The position numbers were made by a program, and so were the translations under genes. Positions 1 through 9,153 of a stretch of 64,000 nt of DNA are shown in pieces (position 1 is the stretch's first letter; every line of letters begins with the position of its first letter). Source of the DNA: Brevibacterium marinum (lineage in GTDB: Bacteria > Actinomycetota > Actinomycetes > Actinomycetales > Brevibacteriaceae); contig NZ_JAATJN010000001.1 in the NCBI RefSeq assembly GCF_011927955.1, positions 1,922,001 through 1,986,000 on the forward strand. The letters run 5' to 3'. The notes under the pieces are model-generated. The model did not search any database and was not told the DNA's origin. It worked only from the letters and a program-made list of their open reading frames with translations.

Positions 1-1654
1 GGATGCCGTCGGTGGGCGGCAGGCCGTCATAGCCCTGCGAGAGGTCGTGGACCTCGGCGACACGGGAGCCGGCCAACGTCGTCGGCGGGCTCTCCCTCAG
101 CTTCGACATGGCTGCGGCGATGAGTGCGACATCGTCGAGGCGAAAGCTCAGCGGCGCCGTCGCGAAAAAGCCGTCGCGGTTGCGGATCCGGTCGAGTTCG
201 GCCTCGATGCTCGACCCCGATGCCTTGAGCCGTGAAGCCATGGCCGCGAAGGTCACGGCAGTGGAGATGCCGTCCTTGTCCCGGACCGCTGCGGGGTCGA
301 CGCAGTAGCCCAGAGCTTCCTCGTAACCGAAGACGAGGTCGGGGACACGGGAGATCCACTTGAACCCCGTGAGGGTGCTGCTCGCGGTGAACCCGTGGCT
401 TTCGGCAGCGGTCGCCAGACCCCGGGAGGAGACGATCGAGTTCGCAAACACCCGTGACGAGTTCAAACCGCTGCCAGTGTCTGCGTCGCTGCTGGTGTCT
501 GCGTTGCTGCCGGCGTCGTCGTGGCCGTCAGCATCATCGCGCGTCGAATGATGCGTACCCTGTGAAAGACGGCTCGCAATGTCCTCACCCAGCAGCAGAC
601 CCACCTCGTCGCCGGACAGCTGCCGGTACCCGGCGGCGAGCGAGGCGTCGGGGATGGCGGCTGAGAACCTGTCGGCGTCCGGGTCGTTGGCGATGATGAG
701 TTCGGCACCGATCTCTCTGGCCAACTCATACGACTCGTCCAGAGCTCCGGCCTCCTCGGGGTTGGGGAACGAGATCGTCGGGAAGTCCGGGTCCGGCGCC
801 TGCTGCGAGGGCACAGGGTGCACATCGGTGAACCCGGCGTGGGCCAGGGCCGCCTCGGCGACGGAGGCTCCGACACCGTGGAGGGAGGTGAGCACGATGC
901 TCAGGTCGCCACTCGCCCTCACCCCCAGCGCATCGATGCGAGCCAGGTAGGTCTCGACGATCGTCTCATCGAGGCGCTCCCACCCGGATTCGGCACGAGG
1001 CACCGAGGCCACAGATTCGACTGCTGCGATCTGCTCGGCGATGAGGGCATCGGCGGGGCTGACGATCTGGGCGCCGGCGCCTGCCTCGGCCGCAGTCGGG
1101 TCGGATTCGATTGCCAGGAGTGGACGCTGTCCGAGGTAGACCTTGTAGCCGTTGTCGGCGGGCGGATTGTGGCTTGCGGTGACCATGACGCCGGCGTCGG
1201 CCTGCAGATGGGTCAGCGCGAAGGCGAGCAGCGGTGTCGGCAGCTGGTCGGGCAGCTGGATGGCCGTCCCGCCGGCGGCCGTGACGACAGCGGCGGTGTC
1301 GGCCGCGAAGTCCGCGGACTTGTAGCGGGCGTCGCAGCCGATGACGACGGTGAATCCCTCGCCCACCGTGTTCAGGAGGAAACGGGAGAGACCCGCTGCG
1401 GCACGGATGACGACGGCCCGGTTCATGCGGTTGGGCCCGGCGGCGATCTCTCCGCGCAGGCCCGCAGTTCCAAACTCCAGAGGACCGGCGAAGCGATCCT
1501 CCAGGTCGGCCAGCGCCGCCTCATCACCGGCCTTCGCCTCGGTGAGGACGTTGCGCAGAGTCGTCGCGGTCTGCGGGTCCGGGTCGTCGGCGATCCAGGC
1601 TTCGACGATCTCGGCATCGAATCCGTTGGTGAAGCGATCGGCTACTCGGGTCAT
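1..1654 (-). CDS. Phospho-sugar mutase (phosphomannomutase/phosphoglucomutase family), 3' end cut by window
   Basis: Interconverts hexose 1- and 6-phosphates (or pentose phosphates) through a phosphoserine enzyme. About 551 residues are visible and the C-terminus lies beyond base 1. The phosphoserine loop TASHNPP is at about residue 160, the metal loop DPDADR at about 320, and the sugar-binding GYEEALG further on, in normal family order. A polar, Asp/Ser/His-rich stretch around bases 470-560 looks like a lineage-specific surface loop. Two in-frame ATGs occur at 1660 and 1654; an ACAAGG ribosome site 6 nt upstream favours 1654. It follows the purine nucleoside phosphorylase gene by about 65 bp on the same strand. 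That pairing suggests a phosphopentomutase-like salvage role, but substrate choice between mannose, glucose and pentose phosphates cannot be read from the sequence. Confidence 0.9.
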   Translation of the reverse strand, partial: MTRVADRFTNGFDAEIVEAWIADDPDPQTATTLRNVLTEAKAGDEAALADLEDRFAGPLEFGTAGLRGEIAAGPNRMNRAVVIRAAAGLSRFLLNTVGEGFTVVIGCDARYKSADFAADTAAVVTAAGGTAIQLPDQLPTPLLAFALTHLQADAGVMVTASHNPPADNGYKVYLGQRPLLAIESDPTAAEAGAGAQIVSPADALIAEQIAAVESVASVPRAESGWERLDETIVETYLARIDALGVRASGDLSIVLTSLHGVGASVAEAALAHAGFTDVHPVPSQQAPDPDFPTISFPNPEEAGALDESYELAREIGAELIIANDPDADRFSAAIPDASLAAGYRQLSGDEVGLLLGEDIASRLSQGTHHSTRDDADGHDDAGSNADTSSDADTGSGLNSSRVFANSIVSSRGLATAAESHGFTASSTLTGFKWISRVPDLVFGYEEALGYCVDPAAVRDKDGISTAVTFAAMASRLKASGSSIEAELDRIRNRDGFFATAPLSFRLDDVALIAAAMSKLRESPPTTLAGSRVAEVHDLSQGYDGLPPTDGI

Positions 1655-1718
1655 TTTCATCCTTGTCCGGTGATGTCGGCGAGAGAAATGCTGGCGGGGT
1701 GGGAGTGCTGCTGGGGGC

Positions 1719-2528
1719 TCAGAGCTTCGCGACGATGTCGGCGAGCAGGCCCGAGATGCGTGGGGCTGCCGCGACCCCGGCTTCGATGACCTCGGCATGG
1801 GAGAGCGGGGTCTCCTGGATGCCCGCGGCGAGGTTCGTCACCAGGGAGATGCCCATCAGCTCCAGACCGGCCTGACGTGCGGCGATGGCCTCCAAGGTGG
1901 TGGACATTCCGACGAGGTCGGCACCGAGGATCCCGGCCATGCGCACCTCGGCGGGGGTCTCGTAATGGGGTCCGCGGAACTGGGCGTAGACGCCTTCGTC
2001 GAGGCTGGGGTCGACCTCCTTCGCGATCGCACGCATGCGCGCGGAGTACAGGTCGGTGAGGTCGACGAAGTTCGCGCCCTCGATGGGGGAGGTGCCGGTG
2101 AGGTTGAGGTGGTCGGAGATGAGGACCGGGGTGCCGGCGGCCCAGTTGCGGTTGAGACCGCCGCAGCCGTTGGTGAGCACGAGACTCCGACAACCGGCGG
2201 CAGCGGCGGTGCGGACGCCATGGGCGACGGAGCGCACACCCTTGCCTTCGTAGTAGTGGGTGCGTGAACCGAGGACGAGGGCGTGCTTGCCGCTGGCTTC
2301 GATCCGGATCGTGCGCAGGGTGGCGCCGTGGCCCTCGACGGCCGGAGCGTGGAACCCGGGCACCTCTGCCGCCGAGACCTCGCTGACCGTCTCACCGAGG
2401 AGATCCGCTGCTCCGCCCCACCCCGAGCCGAGAACGAGAGCAATGTCATGGGCCTCGATCCCGGCTTTGGAGTTGATGGTCGTGGCCGCGGCGCGAGCGG
2501 CGGCGGTAGGATCGCTTAAGTCAGTCAT
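1719..2528 (-). CDS. punA: Purine nucleoside phosphorylase
   Basis: Phosphorolysis of purine (deoxy)nucleosides to base plus (deoxy)ribose 1-phosphate in cytosolic purine salvage. At 269 residues it has the length of the trimeric, low-molecular-mass PNP class. The phosphate loop GSGWGG lies near residue 33, the His-containing phosphate-site strand SRTHYYEG near 87, TNGCGGLN near 118, the AQFRGPHYETPAE loop in the middle, and the base-site GMSTTLEA further on. It is upstream of the phospho-sugar mutase on the same strand, which could take the sugar phosphate product onward. It is divergent from the GNAT gene, with only 46 bp between the two starts, so both promoters must lie in or beside the coding ends. 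No missing catalytic residue was noticed. Confidence 0.95.
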   Translation of the reverse strand: MTDLSDPTAAARAAATTINSKAGIEAHDIALVLGSGWGGAADLLGETVSEVSAAEVPGFHAPAVEGHGATLRTIRIEASGKHALVLGSRTHYYEGKGVRSVAHGVRTAAAAGCRSLVLTNGCGGLNRNWAAGTPVLISDHLNLTGTSPIEGANFVDLTDLYSARMRAIAKEVDPSLDEGVYAQFRGPHYETPAEVRMAGILGADLVGMSTTLEAIAARQAGLELMGISLVTNLAAGIQETPLSHAEVIEAGVAAAPRISGLLADIVAKL

Positions 2529-2574
2529 GACGCCAAGATTATCAAGTTCTCATACCGTTCAAGGAGCGCACGCA

Positions 2575-3591
2575 ATGCCGATCAGAGAGCTGACCGATGG
2601 TGACGACCTGCGGTTGAATGAGGTGTTCGCCGACGCCGATACGCCGGCCGCGCACATGGCCAGGTCCCTGTTCCGTCCGTCCTCGGACTCGCCCCTGCTG
2701 CGGTCCGTCATCGCCGAGGTGGTGCCCGAGGTTCCCGTCGGTGCCGCCGCGATCGCCGAATCCCCGCTTCATCCCTACCGGGCGTGGGTCCACGTCGAGG
2801 TCGCCGGCGAAGAGCAGGGACATGGTCGGGGACGGGAACTGTTCGAGGCCGTGTGCGCCGAGACGGTCGGGACGGCCGTGGAGGGTCTCGACCTGCGCGC
2901 CCGTGTGCAGGCCGACAGCCCGGGTGAAGAATTCGCCCAGGCGCTCGGGTTCGTGCCGCTGACGACGACACGGGTGATCAAGGTCGCCGCGGGAGCCCTG
3001 CCGCCCAGCGGGGGCGGACGTGCCGAGGACCTCGAGATCGTGGCCACGGGTTCGGTGAAGCTGACGAAGGCGTTCCTCGCCTGGTACACGGCGGTGAATC
3101 GGGACGATGCGGCCGGTCCGCTGACGATCGGCCAGGTCAACAATGCATTCCTGTCCGAGGCCGCGGGCGCTCATGGTGCCGCTCTGCTCGACGGAGAGGC
3201 CGGTGCGAGCGAAGGCACCGGGCTGAGCGCCTTTGCCGTCTCCTATGCCAGGGAGGCCGACCATGCCGACGTTCAGGGTGGTCCGAACCAGGACGCCGAG
3301 GCGAGTGCGGGCCACGATGCCGATGAGGAACCGCCCACCGAGCTCATCATCGGTTCGATGTACGAGACCCGCGACGAGGCCGTCGACACGACGAGCGAGC
3401 TGTTCACAGCAGCAGTCGCCGACGCCGAGCTCCTCCTCGCCCGGCTCTCCGTCGACGCCGATGTCGTCCTCGAGGTCACGAGCGGCATGCCGGTGGTCTC
3501 GGCACTGGCCGATCGTCTCCTGGAAGCAGGGCAGGCCAGCGAGCTCTACCGTTATGAAACGCTCACGGGGCCTCCTGCGGATTCGCACTGA
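2575..3591 (+). CDS. GNAT-family N-acetyltransferase, 338 aa
   Basis: Probable acetyl-CoA dependent N-acyltransferase of unknown substrate. The acetyl-CoA binding signature EEQGHGRGRELF, a variant of (Q/R)xxGxGxxL, sits around residues 80-92 and is followed by the usual beta-bulge, with GFVPLTTTR near 125. The second half (about 140-338) has a GNAT-like feel but no clear second acyl-CoA loop, so this may be a tandem-domain GNAT with a degenerate C-terminal copy. The start at 2575 has an AAGGAG site 7-8 nt upstream (AAGGAGCGCACGCAATG). An Asp/Ala/Gly-rich linker occurs around residues 230-260. The 3' end overlaps the convergent FtsK-like gene by 29 bp (3563-3591). Confidence 0.75.
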   Translation: MPIRELTDGDDLRLNEVFADADTPAAHMARSLFRPSSDSPLLRSVIAEVVPEVPVGAAAIAESPLHPYRAWVHVEVAGEEQGHGRGRELFEAVCAETVGTAVEGLDLRARVQADSPGEEFAQALGFVPLTTTRVIKVAAGALPPSGGGRAEDLEIVATGSVKLTKAFLAWYTAVNRDDAAGPLTIGQVNNAFLSEAAGAHGAALLDGEAGASEGTGLSAFAVSYAREADHADVQGGPNQDAEASAGHDADEEPPTELIIGSMYETRDEAVDTTSELFTAAVADAELLLARLSVDADVVLEVTSGMPVVSALADRLLEAGQASELYRYETLTGPPADSH

Positions 3592-6500
3592 GCCTCGGTT
3601 CGAGTGGGCTCTCGAATGCTGCCGGGGACCGTTTCCCGACGAAGGCGGGGAAGTACTCCGCGGGGAAGAGCCTCACCGCTTGAGCCCTCTGCTCGGTGAC
3701 GAACCACGCTGTTCCCGGTTCCCCGTCGAGTGGCGGCAGCCGCAGCAGACCCAAGTTGCTGAGGTCCTGCCGACCGTGGGATCCGAGGATCAGCATCGGG
3801 CCCAGGCCTTGTGCCTTGGCCAGCGGGGATCCGTAGCCGGGGGTGAATCGCACCGGCATCGTCACCACATGTGTGCCACCGTCGAGGAGGTCGAAGGACT
3901 CCGGTGGCTCCTCCAGGTGCGCGTCATCGTGGACGGCGAGTTCTCGGCAGGTGCCTGAAGACGCGGCAGAGCACATCTGTCGCAGCATGACGGAGATATC
4001 CGTCTTTCCACTCTGCGGTGACCCGCGGACAGTGAGCACCGGCCCGTCGCGAGCCGGGTCCCACCCCACGAGTCCGCCGAAAGCGTCGAGCCCGAGAGCG
4101 ATCGATCGGCTCCTCGGCTCCCGCTGCGGGGCGCCCGGCAGCGCGGACAGAGACGACTCACCGAGTCCGTGCCAGCGCGGTTCGAAACCGCACCGCCGCG
4201 CATCCTCGCCTGCCGCACCGTTCGGGCACGGCCGGTGGGGGATCATCTGCACATCCGCACCGTCCCCACCTGCCTCGTGCGCGCTCGGGCTGATCAGAAC
4301 GGCTCTGTAGGTGGGCCAGGTCCCGACGAAGCGCTGACGCGAGAGTCCGACGGTCAGCCCGTCACCTCCGGCGCTGGGAGGGAAGATCACCTGCGTCGAG
4401 AAGGCGGTGCCCGGGTTCGTGGTCGATCGACAGCCTGCCAACAGAAACGTCAGACCCAGTCCGGAGGCGTGTTTGAGCAGGCGCTCCGCCTCACCCGCCG
4501 CGTGGTGGTCCATGGAGTCGATGAATTCGTTCCAATTGCTGCACACGACGATCGTGTCCGGTCGATCTTCTGTGTCGGATCCGCGGGTCAGGTGGTCGAG
4601 TGTGGCATGAAATCGCCATCCGGTGTCCATTCCGCATCCGATCTCGGCCCAGTCCAATACAGTTGCGATGCGCCCCAGAGCGACGACCCGATGAGTTCTG
4701 GCAGCGCTGACCGCCATCCGCTCCAGAACCGGCGCAATGACGGTCGGATCGGTGCCGACGACGACGGCCGAGCCGTCGACCGCGGGAGAATAGGACCATT
4801 CGCTCTGACTCTGGTGGTTGGGGATGTCGACGATTCCGGTCACCGCCCGTCCGCCGTCCGTCGAGTGTGAAGTCGATGGAGCGCCGATCTCGTCGGGGCC
4901 GGGCAGGGGCGGGAGGACGACGGGTCGAATCGGGGGAGAAGGTGTTTTCGCCCGGTCGTCGGCTTCTCGAGCGGCTGCCTCGAGATTGGCCACCCGGATC
5001 CCGTTGATGCCGCGCTGGGTGGGAAGGCCCTGGCCGGGGTCCCACCGTCGCAGGCGTGGTCGGTGGATCGTCTCCGCTGCGGAGGGGTCGGCAGTGGGGA
5101 CTGCGACGCGGAACGAGACGATCGACGTGCCGGAGTCGAGGCATGCCGCCCCGGGACTGTCGAGGGGGAGCTGTGCGGCATCGCTGACGCCGATGACGTC
5201 GAAGGAGTCGGCGTCGTCGCGCACGCGCAGACAGACGCGGATGTTGATGTTGGCCTTCATATGCGCGGTGACGACTCCGAGTGGGCGTTGGGTCGCGAGG
5301 ATCAGATGCACGCCCAGGGACCGTCCCATCGCCGTCAGGTGCTCCAACAGGTCAGCGGCCTTAGGGTGGGTCGCCATGAGGGCATGGAATTCGTCGATGA
5401 CGACGACCAGCCTCGGCGGCGGATCTTCGAGTTCGAGGACATCGGAGCAACCGTGGTCGGCCAGCAGCCGCTCGCGTCGGGTGATCTCGGCGCGGACGGA
5501 GACCAGGGCGCGGAAGGCCGTGGCCGAGTCGAAATCGTCGAGGACGCTGTCCGTGTGAGGAAGGTCCTCGAGCGGGGCGAAAGTCGCCCCGCCCTTGAAA
5601 TCGATGAGGACGAACCTCAGCCGCCGAGGAGGGTGCTCCAGTGCCATCGCCAGCAGCCAGGTCTGGAGCAGGATGGATTTGCCGCTGCCGGTCGTGCCCG
5701 CCACGAGGGCGTGGGGTCCGTCGCCGAAGAGGTCGATGGAGACGTCCCCATCGGCCCCGCGCCCGATCGTCGCCGGTTGCGGGGCGTCTCGCTCCCACCG
5801 ATGGCGGATGGCCTGCGGGGTGTCCTGGTAGAGGTCGCCGAGCCCGTGGTTCGGCAGCCGTTCGACGCCGGCACGGCTGACCTGCCTGCGCTCGAGGCTG
5901 AGGAAACGGCCCGGTGGCATGAGCGCGGCGATGAGTGATCGCCCCGGCACGGGTCCGCCTGCGGCAGACGAATCAGCGGTGCGTGCCTGAGCCAGGCTGC
6001 CCAGCGACAGTGAGATCGCTGCGGTGTCCGCGGGTGCTTCCAGGCGCAGCGTTGCGGTCGAGTCCTGGTCGGACAGGCTCAGCACGATCCTCGAGTCGCC
6101 TGCCGCTGCACCGGGCGGAGCGAATTCGTGGTCGAACCGGCTTCCCTGCAGTTCGGGGAGACTGAGCAGCTCGTGGGACGGGCCCCAGTCGTAGCTCGGG
6201 TCGGCCAGCCAGGACAATGCCATGCGGCGCAGTTGTTCGTGGTCTCCGGTGACCGTCACCGAGGTGGTCCGCGGGTCGATGCGAATGGGCACGTCTTCGA
6301 CGACGACGGCTCCGTCGAGATGATCGATGTCATTCTGGAGCACCTCGGCGATGGTGATGGGGCTGAGCACCGGCCCGAATCCCAGGCATAGGCCGGGCGC
6401 GGTCTGCAGAAGGTGTTCGTGTTCGACGATCAGAGTGGTGACCTGCTCATGGGCGGTCTCAATCGCGTGCCGTCGATCGATGGCACATTGAGCACTTTCT

Positions 6501-7300
6501 CGCGCGAAGCGGCGTTTCTCCATGGCAAAGGAGACATATCCGGAGATCGGGGCGGTCGCGCTGAAGAGGAGGAACCACCACATTCCGGTGACGAGGGCGA
6601 GGACTCCGCCGATAGCGATGGGGATGAGGAACGCCCACCATTGGGGAGGTTTCGCCGGTCGCGGGTCGTCGACCGGTGCGGGCGCCACGTGGGTGGGCCC
6701 ACGTCTCGGGTGAGCAGGGGCGCGGCCGCCGAACGCGGGGGTCGACGCAGCCTCGTGGTGCACGTGGGCGTTTCGAGACCAGGGCAGGGTGGGAGCGGTC
6801 GGCGAAAAGACCGTGGTGCCCAGGGACGCGAACGTCTGCTCCCGCGCCGGCCCGAGCTCCAGGGGTGTCGACCGTCGCGACATGCACGGGTCGACGATGG
6901 CCACGCTCTCGGGGCGGCTGACCCGGCTGAGCAGGGGAGCACGAGGATCGATTCCGATCGTGAAGCCGCAGTCGGGACCTGCGAGCACGCAGACGGTTGC
7001 GGTTCCGGATCCGCGATGCAGGGAGGACGCTCCGAGGAGTGTGACCGGGTTGAGCGCTTGCCACCGGCCCCAGGTCGCGGTTCTGACTGCTCTGATCGCG
7101 TCGTCGCAGCTGCCGATGTCTTCAGGGGCGGTCGACTCGCCGGGCAGAAGATTGCCGGTGATGAGGTCGGCCGAGGCGAGGACGGGGCCGAACACGGTGC
7201 GGAAGACGTCGAGGACGAGCTGCTGGGAGTCCGCTTCGAGGACATCGGTGCGAATGTTCGCGTTCGCGTCGATGCGGTGGACGAGGCCGAGCGTCTTCAT
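3563..7300 (-). CDS. Large FtsK/SpoIIIE-family ATPase, EccC/EssC-like, orphan
   Basis: A 1245-residue membrane-anchored ATPase. The first ~215 residues lack recognisable motifs and include a Pro/His-rich stretch. Two adjacent hydrophobic segments follow at about 217-260. The first FtsK/SpoIIIE domain has Walker A GTTGSGKS near residue 535 and Walker B VVVIDEFHAL near 632. A second region around 830-860 has an FtsK-like fold pattern, but the P-loop position reads GTDPTVIAPVL and is degenerate. A third domain has GSPQSGKT near 1092. This order (two membrane helices, then one strong and two weaker ATPase modules) is the layout of EccC/EssC motors of type VII secretion; FtsK DNA translocases have one motor and a gamma domain. 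No WXG100, EccB, EccD, EccE or mycosin gene is in the window. The neighbour is the tad operon on the same strand, 173 bp upstream. The function is unknown; peptide export or DNA pumping is inference. Confidence 0.8.
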   Translation of the reverse strand: MKTLGLVHRIDANANIRTDVLEADSQQLVLDVFRTVFGPVLASADLITGNLLPGESTAPEDIGSCDDAIRAVRTATWGRWQALNPVTLLGASSLHRGSGTATVCVLAGPDCGFTIGIDPRAPLLSRVSRPESVAIVDPCMSRRSTPLELGPAREQTFASLGTTVFSPTAPTLPWSRNAHVHHEAASTPAFGGRAPAHPRRGPTHVAPAPVDDPRPAKPPQWWAFLIPIAIGGVLALVTGMWWFLLFSATAPISGYVSFAMEKRRFARESAQCAIDRRHAIETAHEQVTTLIVEHEHLLQTAPGLCLGFGPVLSPITIAEVLQNDIDHLDGAVVVEDVPIRIDPRTTSVTVTGDHEQLRRMALSWLADPSYDWGPSHELLSLPELQGSRFDHEFAPPGAAAGDSRIVLSLSDQDSTATLRLEAPADTAAISLSLGSLAQARTADSSAAGGPVPGRSLIAALMPPGRFLSLERRQVSRAGVERLPNHGLGDLYQDTPQAIRHRWERDAPQPATIGRGADGDVSIDLFGDGPHALVAGTTGSGKSILLQTWLLAMALEHPPRRLRFVLIDFKGGATFAPLEDLPHTDSVLDDFDSATAFRALVSVRAEITRRERLLADHGCSDVLELEDPPPRLVVVIDEFHALMATHPKAADLLEHLTAMGRSLGVHLILATQRPLGVVTAHMKANINIRVCLRVRDDADSFDVIGVSDAAQLPLDSPGAACLDSGTSIVSFRVAVPTADPSAAETIHRPRLRRWDPGQGLPTQRGINGIRVANLEAAAREADDRAKTPSPPIRPVVLPPLPGPDEIGAPSTSHSTDGGRAVTGIVDIPNHQSQSEWSYSPAVDGSAVVVGTDPTVIAPVLERMAVSAARTHRVVALGRIATVLDWAEIGCGMDTGWRFHATLDHLTRGSDTEDRPDTIVVCSNWNEFIDSMDHHAAGEAERLLKHASGLGLTFLLAGCRSTTNPGTAFSTQVIFPPSAGGDGLTVGLSRQRFVGTWPTYRAVLISPSAHEAGGDGADVQMIPHRPCPNGAAGEDARRCGFEPRWHGLGESSLSALPGAPQREPRSRSIALGLDAFGGLVGWDPARDGPVLTVRGSPQSGKTDISVMLRQMCSAASSGTCRELAVHDDAHLEEPPESFDLLDGGTHVVTMPVRFTPGYGSPLAKAQGLGPMLILGSHGRQDLSNLGLLRLPPLDGEPGTAWFVTEQRAQAVRLFPAEYFPAFVGKRSPAAFESPLEPRLSANPQEAP

Positions 7301-7349
7301 GCTCCCAGGCTGGCGGGCTTCGTCGAGGGCGGCAAGGCCTCATTGCGGA

Positions 7350-7378
7350 CCTGTGGACGATGCGGCTGGGTCCACAGG
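7350..7378. other. Inverted repeat between tadG-like gene and the EccC-like gene
   Basis: Nine-base arms (CCTGTGGAC and GTCCACAGG) separated by 11 bases, in the 172-bp gap between the last tad gene and the start of the FtsK-like gene at 7300. It could be a weak transcription terminator for the tad operon or a protein-binding operator for the ATPase gene. No T-run follows on the minus strand, so the terminator reading is uncertain. Confidence 0.4.
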
Positions 7379-7472
7379 AAAATGACGTGGAACTCGGTCG
7401 GCCTTCAACAGGGTGATACGTATGAGTCGACGCCCCCGTCGGTGTTGCGAACGGTGACGAGGGGGTCGTCGG

Positions 7473-7916
7473 TCATGAGATGCGCAGTGACCCGCGTGCG
7501 TAGGCAGTGGCGTGCAGTTCGAGCAGGTTCGGGACGAACGGTGACAGCATGGCGGGTGTGTAGTCGGCGCGCAGACGGATGACGACCGAATGTTGCCCGT
7601 CCGCGTCGGCGCTGAGTTCGACGTTGTGCAGCCCTTCGGGCGTCGGCACTGTCGCAACATAACGGCTGGCCGCGCGTGCGGCGGCGGCCGGGGAGAACAC
7701 GAGCCCGGGCTCGTCACCGGAGGCCGGCTCGAAGGAGTCGGAGGCGGCCAGCGCGGCGGAGTCCGCGACGCTCTGCAGTTCCCGCCTGGTCATGTGCAGA
7801 TCGGTCAGCGCTGCGATGAGGAATGCCAGCAGCAGGGCGATGACGACGAAGCCGATCGCCAGAGGCGTGATCGACCCGTCATCCGCCGGCGGCCGCTTGC
7901 GCTCCTGTGCCGCCAT
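7473..7916 (-). CDS. TadG-like pilus-locus membrane protein
   Basis: 147 residues. It opens with a short basic N-terminus and a DDGS motif, then one hydrophobic helix (about residues 16-38, ITPLAIGFVVIALLLAFL). The segment TRRELQSVADSAALAASD that follows is typical of the TadG/TadE-like 'Rv3654c-type' proteins at the end of actinobacterial tad loci. These are thought to be minor pseudopilins or envelope scaffolds of the Flp pilus. The start at 7916 comes one base after the end of the preceding gene (7918), so the pair is translationally coupled. It is the last gene of the tad operon. Confidence 0.8.
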   Translation of the reverse strand: MAAQERKRPPADDGSITPLAIGFVVIALLLAFLIAALTDLHMTRRELQSVADSAALAASDSFEPASGDEPGLVFSPAAAARAASRYVATVPTPEGLHNVELSADADGQHSVVIRLRADYTPAMLSPFVPNLLELHATAYARGSLRIS

Positions 7917-7917
7917 G

Positions 7918-8406
7918 TCACTGTCCGCCTGCTGTGGCGACGACGTCCGTGTGGTGGGCGCGGAGCGTGATGTGCGGAGAGTTGTCGGCGCCGAAGAGGA
8001 GTGGGATTCCGGGCAGGGACACTTTAGTCTCGACGCGTGCGGTGACGAGGGAACCTGCCTGTCCACAGGGGCCCGCACACGAGTAGTCGATGGAGACGGG
8101 CACATCGGTGAGTCCGAAGTCCGTGAAATGCATGTCGGCGACCTGGTGGGCGCGGTGTTCGGAAGGGTCGGCGTCGCGAGCGGCGATCCGTGAAGCCGAG
8201 ATCGCGGTCGTTGTGGTGGCATAGCTGGCAGCCTGGAGTTGGGAGATTGCGAGCATGAGGTAGACGACGGGAATGAGGAGGACGATCGAGGCGAAGATGA
8301 ACTCGATGACGGCCGTGCCGGAATCGGCCCGCTCATTCGGCGATCCCGCTTCGGGGTCAGTCACGATTCCTTCAGGGTCGGTCACGACTACTTCAGGCTC
8401 AGTCAC
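7918..8406 (-). CDS. TadE-family minor pilin-like protein (second copy)
   Basis: 162 residues from a GTG at 8406 that overlaps the preceding gene's stop by 8 bp. The acidic N-terminus repeats the motif VTDPEG/VTDPEA. It is followed by DSGTAVIEFIFASIVLLIPVVY, the TadE signature (Gly-Thr-Ala-Val-Ile-Glu-Phe with the conserved Glu at the head of the single membrane helix). The extracytoplasmic part has a Cys pair (CAGPC), a possible disulfide. In the Tad system TadE/TadF-type proteins are pseudopilins processed by the prepilin peptidase. No peptidase gene is in this window. GTG is chosen because longer reading frames run through the upstream gene. Confidence 0.8.
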   Translation of the reverse strand: MTEPEVVVTDPEGIVTDPEAGSPNERADSGTAVIEFIFASIVLLIPVVYLMLAISQLQAASYATTTTAISASRIAARDADPSEHRAHQVADMHFTDFGLTDVPVSIDYSCAGPCGQAGSLVTARVETKVSLPGIPLLFGADNSPHITLRAHHTDVVATAGGQ

Positions 8407-8851
8407 GTTCGACGTCCTCGACGATGGAGTGACCCGACAGATCCCACACCTCGGCGGGGCCCCACAGGCCGATGACGGGTACCGGAGTGCGCACCCGGAC
8501 CTCGACGACCTCGACCCCTGCCCGATGCGAGGTCGTGACGGTGATCGACTGGGCATAGCGCTCGCCGACCGACACGGTGATGAGCTCGCTTGCGAGGCGT
8601 TTGCCGTCGACCGTCGACTGGTCGGCGAGGCTGGCCTGGCGGGCACCGGCGATGGCCGAATCGATGACCGTGTTGCGGACGTGGATGACGAGGCCGATCT
8701 GCAGCGCTCCGGCCAGGACGAGGGCCAGGAGCGAAGCGATGAGGGCGAATTCGGCGATCGCGGAACCCGCATCGGAGCACTCACTAGGCTCCTGACCCGG
8801 ATCGGAGCCCACCGCGCACTCCGACTCCGGAGTCGCCTCCCGGTGGGTCAC
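8399..8851 (-). CDS. TadE-family minor pilin-like protein (first copy)
   Basis: 150 residues from a GTG at 8851 that overlaps the pilin stop codon as GTGA. The signature DAGSAIAEFALIASLLALVLAG (glycine before the cleavage site, Glu+5, hydrophobic helix) starts near residue 27. A ~90-residue periplasm-facing domain follows, rich in beta-strand-like sequence with no Cys pair. Same family as the next gene but diverged, consistent with two paralogous minor pseudopilins. The tight coupling shows it belongs to the pilus operon. Confidence 0.82.
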   Translation of the reverse strand: MTHREATPESECAVGSDPGQEPSECSDAGSAIAEFALIASLLALVLAGALQIGLVIHVRNTVIDSAIAGARQASLADQSTVDGKRLASELITVSVGERYAQSITVTTSHRAGVEVVEVRVRTPVPVIGLWGPAEVWDLSGHSIVEDVERD

Positions 8852-9069
8852 CCTGCACCCCGGACCTTGTTCATCGCATCCTGGAACATCGAGGTGAAGG
8901 CCTCGCCGGCCAACGCCCACAGAGCGACGACCAAACCGGCGGTCATCAGGGTGATGAGCACCCAGCCGGGCACGTCGCCGCGGTCGGGCCTTTCACCTTC
9001 GCGGTCGGGTTCGCCGCTGGTGAGGCCGAGGACGAACACGGCGAATCTGTTCATCAGGTGATGGATCAT
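8848..9069 (-). CDS. Small Flp-type pilin (DUF4244-like)
   Basis: A 73-residue protein, probably the major pilin subunit. A short cytoplasmic region with the acidic stretch GEPDREGERPDRGDVPG precedes one long hydrophobic helix (about residues 34-56, WVLITLMTAGLVVALWALAGEAF) and a short polar tail. This matches the DUF4244 proteins found at the pilin position of mycobacterial and other actinobacterial tad loci. ATG at 9069 has a strong AAGGAG site 7-8 nt upstream, as expected for an abundant structural subunit. The strong site after an 85-bp gap from tadC also fits separate, higher expression. Confidence 0.8.
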   Translation of the reverse strand: MIHHLMNRFAVFVLGLTSGEPDREGERPDRGDVPGWVLITLMTAGLVVALWALAGEAFTSMFQDAMNKVRGAG

Positions 9070-9153
9070 TGAGATTCTCCTTCTTCCAGGTCGATCGGCC
9101 GGTGCGGTCGATCGGATGGTGCGGCTGTCGGAGCCCACGGTGGGCGGGCAGGG

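Noticed and set aside
2542..3588. Long open frame on the minus strand opposite the GNAT gene
   Set aside because: High-GC third-codon-position shadow; no ribosome site and no family motifs, and the plus-strand frame has a clear GNAT signature.
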